From UBA7396 sp964404065 (lineage in GTDB: Bacteria; Patescibacteriota; Gracilibacteria; BD1-5; UBA6164), in contig CAYOIP010000016.1 in NCBI GenBank assembly GCA_964404065.1, positions 1 through 22,801 of the forward strand: DNA of 22,801 nt. The letters run 5' to 3'. Below the pieces are notes generated by a model. The model made no database searches. It saw nothing but the letters and a program-made list of their open reading frames with translations, and was not told where the DNA came from. This document shows, piece after piece, positions 16,149 through 22,801 of this stretch; position 1 is the stretch's first letter, and each line of letters opens with the position of its first letter. The position numbers were made by a program, and so were the translations under genes.

Positions 16149-17975
16149 TTACTCCACAGTTACACTTTTTGCAAGATTTCTTGGTTTATCAATTTCTCTT
16201 CATAAAAAATCAGCTATGTAATATGCAAATAATTGCAATGAAACAGTTGAAGTAAATAAAGCATTATATTCATTTGTTTTTGGAATTTCTATTACATCAT
16301 TGTATTCAGATTTATGCTCATCTCATGATGATAAAACTCAAATAACTTTTCAGTTTCTTGCTTGAATTTCTTTTAAAGTTGAAATATTTTTTTCGTATAG
16401 TTTAGAAGCGGGATTTATTAAAACTGTAGGAAAATCTTCTTGTATCAGACTTATAGGTCAGTGTTTTAATTCTCAAGCTGAATAGCTTTCACTATGAAGA
16501 TATGAAACTTCTTTACATTTTATACTTCATTCCATAGATATTGGGTAAAACATATTTCTTCAAAGGAAAAACATATTTTTAGATTTTGCATATCTTTTTG
16601 CTATTTCTTCTATTTTATGGGAATTTATTAAAACCATATTTATATCATCTTTTAATTTTGAAAGTCAATCTATGATTTCTCTATATTTTGTGTAATCTAA
16701 TTCTTTTTTACTTCATAAATATAAAGCAATTATTAAAATTGTTAAAAGTTGTCATATGAAAGCTTTTGTAGTAGCAACACAATTTTCAACTCAACAATGA
16801 GTATATAGTCAGTTATCACAAAGTCTTGCTATAGAAGAACCTACAACATTAACTATTCAAAAAGTTTTTCATCATTTATTTTTAACCATTTTTAAGCATT
16901 CCAGTGCGTCAGCTGTTTCTCCAGATTGAGAAATAAAAATATATAAAGTTTTATCATTTATAAATTGTTTTTTGTATTTAAATTCTGTGCTTAAAAACAT
17001 TTGCGCTGGTATTCATGCTAAGTCTTCAAATAGATAAGCTCAAGCATATCAAACATAACTACTTGATCCAGAAGCTATTATTTCTATTTTTTCAATATTT
17101 TTTATATCAAGTTTTGCAAGAGTATTACTTTTAATTTCATGAGTTTCAAAATTAATTTTTCAACCTAAAATATTTTGTATAATATTTGGAATTTCAAAAA
17201 TTTCTTTAAGCATAAAATGTTTAAATTCTCACAAATCATCTTTTGATTCATTTTTCACTGATTCAAAACTATCTTTTTGTATTTCTTTTCCAGCAGAAAT
17301 GATTTTATAAGTGGCTTTATTTATAATTACCATTTCATTATCATCTATTGGAATATATTTTTGTGTAATATTTGCAAGAGCATTTGCATCACTTGATAAA
17401 AATAGTCAATTGTCTGAAATTCAAACCACTAAAGGACTTCCAAGTTTTATAGCAATTATTTCTTCTGGATTTTTTGTATCAATAATAGCTAGTGCATAAG
17501 CTCAAGTTATAAGATTTTTAATTTTTTTAACAGTTGTTTCTAAATCTTTTTCAAAATTTTCTTCTATCAAATTTGCAACAACTTCTGAGTCTGTATCTCA
17601 ATAAAATTTATATCACTTTGCAATTAGCGATTTTTTTAATTCTATATAATTTTCTATAATTCAGTTATGAACTAGAAAAAATCTTCCATTTTGAGAGTAA
17701 TGTGGATGAGTATTTTCAATTGTAACTCATCAGTGAGTTGCCCATCTAGTGTGAGCAATTCAAGAGTTAAATTTAGATAAGTCTTTGTTATCATTTTCTA
17801 CTTTTGAAGCTAGGTTTGAAACTCTTCAAATAGCTTTTTGCAGATAAGTTTTCCCAGAATTATCAACAGTCATAATTCCAGCACTATCATATCATCTATA
17901 TTCTAGTGATTGTAATCAGTTTATTAGGTATTTTGAAGCATCTAGCTTTCAAGTATAAGCAAATATTCAACACAT
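16149..17975 (-). CDS. glmS: glutamine-fructose-6-phosphate aminotransferase GlmS
   Basis: It makes glucosamine-6-phosphate from fructose-6-phosphate and glutamine, feeding UDP-GlcNAc and thus peptidoglycan (compare mraY in this window). At 608 aa it is full length. The class II glutaminase domain has the N-terminal nucleophile in MCGIFAY (Cys2), SLEYRGYDSAG (residues 23-33), AHTRWATHGGV (74-84) and FLVHNGIIENY (100-110). Two SIS sugar-isomerase domains follow, with ASGSSSYVGYAGAY and FISQSGETADAL in the first, and the end is DKPRNLAKSVTVE, the hallmark C-terminus. No glmS ribozyme was recognised upstream; instead mazF ends 21 bases before it, so it may be transcribed from the mazEF promoter or HtrA region. 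Confidence 0.97.
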
Positions 17976-17996
17976 AGGGTTTTTTGTTAAATTTTA

Positions 17997-18371
17997 TTAT
18001 ATTTTTACTAAAAAGTCATCATTTAAGTCTAAACTTAACTTTAAAGTATCATTAATTTTTTTTCTAGTTTCTGTATCACAAATATTTCATAATTTTTTGA
18101 TAAATCTTTCTTTTGATGTTGTTCTAATTTGAAAAGAAATTATAAATGATTCTTTATTTAATCAATAGTCTAAATAATTTTTTATAAATACTCAAAAATT
18201 AGAATCTTTTTTTATATTTCAGGTTATTGGTAAAATAAGAGTGGTTCATTGATAATTAAAAAATTCATCATTTTGAATAACAACACAAGGTCTAGTTCAA
18301 GATTGTTCATTTCATTTTGTTGGATCTAAATCAACAAGCCATATATCATATTTTAATATTTTATTTTCCAT
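17997..18371 (-). CDS. mazF: MazF-type mRNA interferase toxin
   Basis: The 124-aa protein opens with LKYDIWLVDLDPTKGNEQSG (residues 6-25) and TRPCVVIQND (26-35), the diagnostic MazF/ChpB start with the catalytic-strand Arg27. TTLILPITGNIKKDSNFG supplies the Ser/Thr strand, and ESFIISFQIRTTSKERFIKK is the usual 'D/Q-Q-I-R-T' block. The fold cleaves single-stranded mRNA. It overlaps its antitoxin gene by 11 bases, so the two are translationally coupled. It is clearly different in sequence from the MazF-like protein at 2702 and belongs to a second lineage of the family. Confidence 0.95.
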
Positions 18372-18615
18372 TTTCTAAAATCCTTAATCAATTATTGTAA
18401 TCATATAATCAAGACTCAGCTATAGATAATAGTTCTGGGGAATTATTTTTCCATAGATTTTGTGATTCGGCTCTTATATTTTCTATCATTTTTTGTTTTT
18501 TTATTTGTTCTAAACTCATTTCAATTACTTCTCTTTGAGTTATCCCTTTTTCTTTTGCAAATACTTTTATAAATTCTATAAAATTAGGATCTAAATTAAA
18601 TGTTATATTAGCCAT
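18361..18615 (-). CDS. MazE/RHH-like antitoxin
   Basis: The 84-aa protein starts MANITFNLDPNFIEFIKVFA and continues EKGITQREVIEMSLEQI, a beta strand followed by two helices, as in ribbon-helix-helix repressors. The C-terminal part (NLWKNNSPELLSIAESGLYD, then RILENGK) is the likely toxin-wrapping tail. Reading UGA as Gly extends it eight codons past a position that would be a stop in the standard code and gives an 11-base overlap with mazF, which supports the longer end. I chose ATG at 18615; a TTG 24 bases upstream would add residues that fall inside the palindrome. It probably represses its own promoter through the palindrome upstream. Confidence 0.85.
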
Positions 18616-18622
18616 ATAATTT

Positions 18623-18667
18623 ATATTAAAAAATAACAATATTTATTGTATTGTTATTTTTTAATAT
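18623..18667. promoter_or_regulatory. 19-bp perfect inverted repeat upstream of mazEF
   Basis: The arms ATATTAAAAAATAACAATA (18623-18641) and its exact complement (18649-18667) flank a 7-base spacer. The site starts 8 bases upstream of the antitoxin ATG and ends 11 bases after the htrA stop. It could be an operator for the antitoxin, a terminator of htrA (the minus strand has a T-run in the second arm), or both. Confidence 0.6.
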
Positions 18668-18677
18668 TGCAAGTTTT

Positions 18678-19844
18678 TTAATACTCTCCAAGTTCTAAGT
18701 TCAAAGTTTTTTCTTCTCAAGATTCTTTTAATACTTTTAAATTAATTTTATCTCAGGGAATTTTATTTTGAATAATTGACTGGATTGAGTTATCATAAGT
18801 AATTTTTTGTCAGTCTATTTCTAGTATAACATCTCATCATTTCAATTCTGATTTCTCTGCAATACTTCCAGTTGCAATAGAATTTTCATTTTTTGGAATA
18901 AAAGCTCAATACTGGACTTTTAATCATAACTCTTTTGCAGAATTTGGCGTAATTGGAAGATAATTTATTCCGATAAAAGGTCTTTTTATAACTCAATAAT
19001 TTTTTATAGAGGTCATAATATATTCAACTCTTTTTTTGCTTAATGGAATAGAAAATCAAAGTGATTGTCAGTTTCCAGCAATTGCAGTATTTATACCAAT
19101 TATTTCTCAATTTAGATTTAGTAAAGGTCATCCAGAATTTCCAGGATTTATAGCAGCATCAGTTTGTAAAAGTCAAGTTAATTTTTCAGTTCAAATACTT
19201 TCTCAACTTGCTTCAATAGATCTATTTTTTCCACTAACTACTCAAAAAGAAACTGAATTTTGAAATTCTGCCAAAGCATTTCAAATAGCAATAGCAAATT
19301 GTCCTATATTTATATATTTTTCATCTTCAATAATATTTAAAACACTAAAATCTTTATCTGGATTATCAATTTTTATAATTGCTAAATCTGTAAGTGGATC
19401 AAGCGCTACAACTGTTGCTTCATATTCTTTTCCATCATTTGTTATAACTGTGTATTTTGCACTTGGATCTGAAACTACATGTTTATTTGTCATGATTATT
19501 CCATCAGTTGAGACAAAAAATCAACTTCATCATCCGACTTGTTTTTGCACAGTTCAAACTTTTTCCCCGAAAAAACCAAATGGATCACTTTTGTAAAGGT
19601 CTAGATCTTTTTTAATTATTACATTTACTACGCTTGGAGATGAAGAATCTACTATTTTTGTGATTTCACTTTGCAGGTCTGTAATTGTGATATTTTTTCC
19701 ATTTTTCACAATTTCTTTAGTAACAGTATTTGTCATGATATTATCTAGTTCTGGACTGATATAATATAAAAATATATAGCTTCAAATAACTCATGAAACT
19801 AAACTAGAAATAATTATCAAAATAGACAAAATTTTTATTTTCAT
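18678..19844 (-). CDS. HtrA/DegP-family serine protease with PDZ domain
   Basis: The 388-aa envelope protease degrades misfolded exported proteins. Residues 7-29 are a membrane anchor (SILIIISSLVSGVIGSYIFL). The trypsin-like domain has the complete triad: His122 in MTNKHVV, Asp153 in DPLTDLAIIKID, and Ser237 in NPGNSGGPLLN. A C-terminal PDZ domain (residues about 289-386) carries the ligand-binding strand start (RPFIGINY) and the GGDVILEIDGQKI motif. Only one PDZ is present, so it is of the DegS/HtrA type rather than two-PDZ DegP. Its promoter faces that of the ygjV-like gene. The mazEF pair follows downstream after the palindrome. Confidence 0.95.
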
Positions 19845-19874
19845 ATTTTTAATTGTTAAAAATTAATTTTTCAT

Positions 19875-19902
19875 ATAATATGCAAAATCTATAATTTTTC
19901 AA
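19875..19902 (-). promoter_or_regulatory. promoter of htrA
   Basis: On the minus strand TTGAAA (19897-19902) and TATTAT (19875-19880) lie 16 bases apart, about 30 bases before the htrA start. The same bases contain a TATAAT on the plus strand (19874-19879), so divergent transcription of the ygjV-like gene is possible from here. Confidence 0.5.
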
Positions 19903-19946
19903 TTTTGGTTTAAAAGTTCTTAACTATTTCTTAATTTAATTTTTTT

Positions 19947-20525
19947 ATGTTAGAAGGACAACATTTTTTTAGTGAAATATTTGCTTTGTTTTTAAAAAAT
20001 CCTGTAGGGCAGAGTATAGGACTTTTGGCTTTTTTGGTTTCTATAATAAATTTTGTATTTTTGAAAGATAGAAAATTTATTTTTGCTACACTTGTTGCTT
20101 CAATTTTTTGGTGAGTTCATTTTCATATTATTTGAGCTTTAACAGCTGCCTATATAAACTATTTTGATATTTTAAAAAATGCAGTTGCTCTAAAGTATGA
20201 AAGAAATAAAAATTGGATGTGTATATTTTTTTTAGCTTATAGTTTGATTTGAATTTGGACTTTTTTTGATATTGATACAAAAACTCTAACTATTTGAAAA
20301 TTAAATTATTTTTCATTATTTCCTACTTTTTGTGCTTTATTTTCCACTTTTTTAGTTTTTAAAACTAGATGAATTATGATGAAATGATGATTTTTAATAG
20401 TTGTTGCTTCTTGGCTTGTGTATAATATAACTTATGGAAGTATTGGATGAGTTTTAACTGATGGAAGTTTGTTTATTGCTTGAATTGTTGGAATAATAAA
20501 AGATTTAAAAAACTCTTGAAAATAA
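19947..20525 (+). CDS. YgjV-family inner membrane protein
   Basis: The 192-aa protein has about six hydrophobic segments and fits the YgjV family of small inner membrane proteins of unknown function. It starts with a short exposed piece (MLEGQHFFSEIFALFLKNPV). Then GQSIGLLAFLVSIINFVFLK, a segment with HFHIIGALTAAYINYFD (residues about 58-74) in which the Ala-rich helix is family-like, and a C-terminal half ending LTDGSLFIAGIVGIIKDLKN. Its start has only a T-run leader. It diverges from htrA and converges with the broken gene at 20537. The family call is by pattern and less certain than for the core genes. Confidence 0.7.
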
Positions 20526-20538
20526 TTTTTCAAGAGTT
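20511..20538 (-). terminator. intrinsic terminator
   Basis: AACTCTTGAAAA and TTTTCAAGAGTT form a perfect 12-bp stem around TAAT. The T-run follows on the minus strand, so it mainly terminates the broken gene at 20537. It overlaps the stop codons of both convergent genes. Confidence 0.8.
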
Positions 20539-21397
20539 AATTATCAAATCTAATTCATGAATTAGATTTGATAGGAATAAAAGGTGAAAATCAAGAATAT
20601 GCGGATAATTTATATCTTGAATCTTTCATTTTTTTTGCAATATGTTTTTTTCTTTCCATAAATTTTGATGCTTTTATATCATCACCTTTATATAAGGCAA
20701 CAAAAAAACTTGTTTGATTGTTAGGACATCAAAGTAGTTGGACTAATTTTATATAAACTTTCTCAGGTCTTATCCTAGAAATTGTGCTATTTGAAGTTGT
20801 AGTTTCATTTAATGCTTTTAATCTCTTAAGTGATATACTTTGTTTAGTTTCAATTTTATTAATACTTTTACATAATACTTATATTTTTTCATCTTCCATA
20901 ATTTTAAAAATCATTTCTGGCCAATTACTCTCATTCCATAAATTTATTATGTCATCTTTTGTCAGTTCAGAAGCTAATTTTAATTGTTCTTTATCTTGTG
21001 TGTTTTGAGCTTTTATTTGAGTGCCAGTATTTGGTTTTCTTCAAAGTATTCTATCAACATCTGAGTTTGTTTCACATAATACTTGTAAAGTTTTTTCATT
21101 TAAATTCATTCAATCTAATCCTTGAGTTTCTGATGATAATATACTATTTATAAGCATATTAAAACCCGCATATCATGTTACTCTTCATCTTTCTTTTAGA
21201 ACTTTTGATAAAGTACTATCTATTTTTTTGGCTGTTTCAACTGCACTTTGATAAAATATTTCATTAAATCTATCTTTTTTACTTCATTTTTTTCTTTCAG
21301 TTTGATATAATTCTTCAAATTTTACTCACCATCAGGCATTCCATAATTCTTTTACATCTTTTGGAGTAATTCAGTGATTTTGTGTGTTTGTAATCAT
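20537..21397 (-). pseudogene. hypothetical gene interrupted by in-frame UAA
   Basis: From ATG at 21397 the frame codes for 172 residues (MITNTQNHGITPKDVKELWN at the start) and stops at UAA (20879-20881). The same frame then continues without interruption for 113 more codons to UAA at 20537, next to a terminator. The downstream part has no ATG near its beginning. It has normal UGA glycines and sensible composition (ISRIRPEKVYIKLVQLLGCP, then TSFFVALYKGDDIKASKFME). The simplest reading is a 286-aa gene with a single nonsense change, perhaps from CAA or GAA. A sequencing error or two separate genes are alternatives. The sequence is soluble, helical and not recognised. The ORF could also be made as a truncated 172-aa protein. 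Confidence 0.65.
20542..20573. repeat. 32-base perfect palindrome
   Basis: The half TATCAAATCTAATTCA is followed directly by its exact complement, with no spacer. It lies within the last codons of the broken gene and three bases from the terminator stem at 20511-20538. As RNA it would add a second, immediately adjacent hairpin; as DNA it could be a dimeric binding site. Confidence 0.8.
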
Positions 21398-21451
21398 TTG
21401 TTTTTATTAGAAATAAGACTTTATTGTATATAAAACCTTATTTTGTCAAAC

Positions 21452-22771
21452 TTATTTTACAATTATTTCTACAAGTCAGGTTATGTCTTTTATTTTTACT
21501 AAATTTATTTTTTTATCAGTTTTTATTTCGATTTCAGGAATAACAATATTTTCAAATCAAAGTTTTATTGCTTCCTTTATTCTTTTTTCTAAATTAAAGC
21601 AATTTTTTATTCTTCAAGTTAGTGAAATTTCTCAGATGAAAATAGTATTTCTGGGAATTGGTTTTGCAAGTTTTGAAGAAATAATTGAAGCTCAAATACT
21701 AGCGTCAATTCATGGTTCTTGGGCTTTTATTCAACGAACGATGTTAGCATAAACATCATAACTATCTAAATTCACTTTTGAGTATTTTCCTAAAACTGCT
21801 AAAATGAGATCAAGTTTTCCATTTGGGATTCATCTTGCACTTCTTTTTGGATAACCAAATTTTGTGTAAGTAGTTAGACTTTCTATTTCAACGACTATTG
21901 GACGATTTCACTCCATAGTTATACTCAGACTTGATCAACAAGTTTTATCATCATTTTCGCTTGAGATAAACTCTAGACCCGGATTTGGTAAATCAATAAG
22001 TCCTTGTTCTCACATTTTAAAAATTGCTATTTCTCAAGTTCCTCAAAATCTATTTTTCAAACTTCTTAAAATTCTTATATCTTCATATCTTTCTCCTTCA
22101 AAATATAGAACGGTATCTACTAAATGTTCTAAGGTTTTTGGTCCAGCTAAACTTCAGTCTTTTGTAACATGTCAAATAATCACAATTGTAGTGTTAGTAG
22201 ATTTTCCAAACTCAACCATTTTTTCTGCAACTTCTTTAACTTGTGATATACTTCAAGCTGTTCAAGTAGCATTATCTGAAGTTATTACAGAAATTGAGTC
22301 TAAAACTATTAAATCTGATTTTGTATTTTTAAGCGTTTCTAATATATTTTCTAGATTATTTTCTGAGAGTAGGGAAATGTTGTCAGAATTTATTCAAAGT
22401 CTTTTTGCTCTTGAAATAATTTGATTTTCGTTTTCTTCCCCGGAAATATAAACTATATTTTTTTCTATTAGATTTCATAGTTGCAGTGCAAGAGTTGATT
22501 TCCCAATTCAGGGCTCTCCAGAAAGTAATATAATACTTCAAGTTGTAATTCATCATCCAAGTAGATTATTTAACTCACTTGATTTTGAAATAATTTTTTC
22601 TTCATTTTTTGAAGACATATCATTTATTTTTGTAAGTTCTTTTTTTATTCAAGAAATATTTCATTTCATTTTTGATTCTTTGAATTCTTGCAAAGTATTC
22701 CATTCTTTACAAAAACCGCATTGTCCAGTCCATTTTACGCTTTCATTTCAGCAATTATTACAGATATACAT
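21452..22771 (-). CDS. radA: DNA repair/recombination protein RadA (Sms)
   Basis: RadA is a hexameric branch-migration helicase that extends homologous recombination intermediates. The 439-aa protein has its full architecture: a C4 zinc finger (CNNC ... CGFC, Cys4, Cys7, Cys18, Cys21), the RecA-like ATPase with Walker A GEPGIGKST (residues 85-93), Walker B LIVLDSIS (Asp158), the RadA-specific KNRFG motif (239-243), and a C-terminal Lon-like domain (DVYANIVRGIKAQEPGIDAS through GRIKNCFNLEKRIKEAIKLG). Length is normal. It is the first gene on the minus strand at this end, with A+T-rich promoter-like DNA (22772-22801) in front, and the broken gene follows after 54 bases. Confidence 0.97.
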
Positions 22772-22801
22772 AATTCCAAAGTTAATATATATATAAATAT
22801 T

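Noticed and set aside
17976..17996. glmS ribozyme in front of glmS
   Set aside because: Only 21 bases separate mazF and glmS, far too short for the ribozyme.
18616..18639. Upstream TTG start (18639) for the mazF antitoxin
   Set aside because: The added residues are encoded by one arm of the perfect palindrome and precede the normal beginning of the domain; ATG at 18615 fits better.
21483..21752. Plus-strand frame of 89 codons at the end of radA
   Set aside because: It is antisense to the conserved Lon-like domain of RadA, so it is a shadow frame.

Overview
The window is about three-quarters A+T and reads only as fragments under the standard code. When UGA is read as glycine (translation table 25; stops UAA and UAG), it resolves into about thirty well-packed genes. 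UGA falls on invariant glycines of universal proteins: the P-loops of a ClpX-like protein and RadA, the start MCG of GlmS, the HGG of MraY and the GNSGG of an HtrA protease. This code is known from the candidate phyla Gracilibacteria (BD1-5) and Absconditabacteria (SR1), so the DNA most likely comes from one of them. Start codons have almost no Shine-Dalgarno sequence upstream, and I met no CGA or CGG codon in the reading frames I translated.

Layout. (1) About 1-4750, mostly minus strand, is an accessory stretch. It holds a small unknown protein; a two-gene unit of an ASCH/PUA-like protein overlapped by a PIN-GNAT-PUA fusion; a MazF-like toxin behind a C-terminally truncated RhuM protein; an unknown gene; and a collapsed second mazF copy. 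Two copies of a structured repeat each lie just 3' of the intact or decayed mazF. (2) 4892-7652, minus strand, looks like a regulatory operon: padR, then a HAAS/PspC membrane protein, then an RNHCP zinc protein, then a small basic-tailed protein. A dyad sits at the padR start. (3) 7796-9970, plus strand, encodes a 724-residue protein with two consecutive ClpX-like AAA+ modules, the most unusual gene here. (4) 10003-12070, minus strand, holds mraY and a secreted/anchored protein whose frame runs through G/C-rich repeat elements. (5) 12155-15720, plus strand, holds a ferredoxin-reductase-like flavoprotein, then secE, nusG, a membrane-anchored unknown, greA, a DUF212 membrane protein and hicB-hicA. 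(6) 15751-19844, minus strand, holds an unknown gene, glmS, a mazEF module just upstream of glmS, and an HtrA protease. (7) 19947-22771 holds a YgjV-like membrane protein (plus), a gene broken by an in-frame UAA (minus) and radA (minus).

Core functions are peptidoglycan precursor synthesis (GlmS, MraY), envelope quality control (HtrA, PspC), transcription and secretion (NusG, GreA, SecE) and recombination (RadA). They are mixed with at least three toxin-antitoxin-type loci (mazF-like at 2702, mazEF at 17997, hicBA at 15266) and the PIN/GNAT/ASCH pair. No tRNA, rRNA, CRISPR array or insertion sequence was seen. All calls come from reading the sequence by eye; no database was searched.
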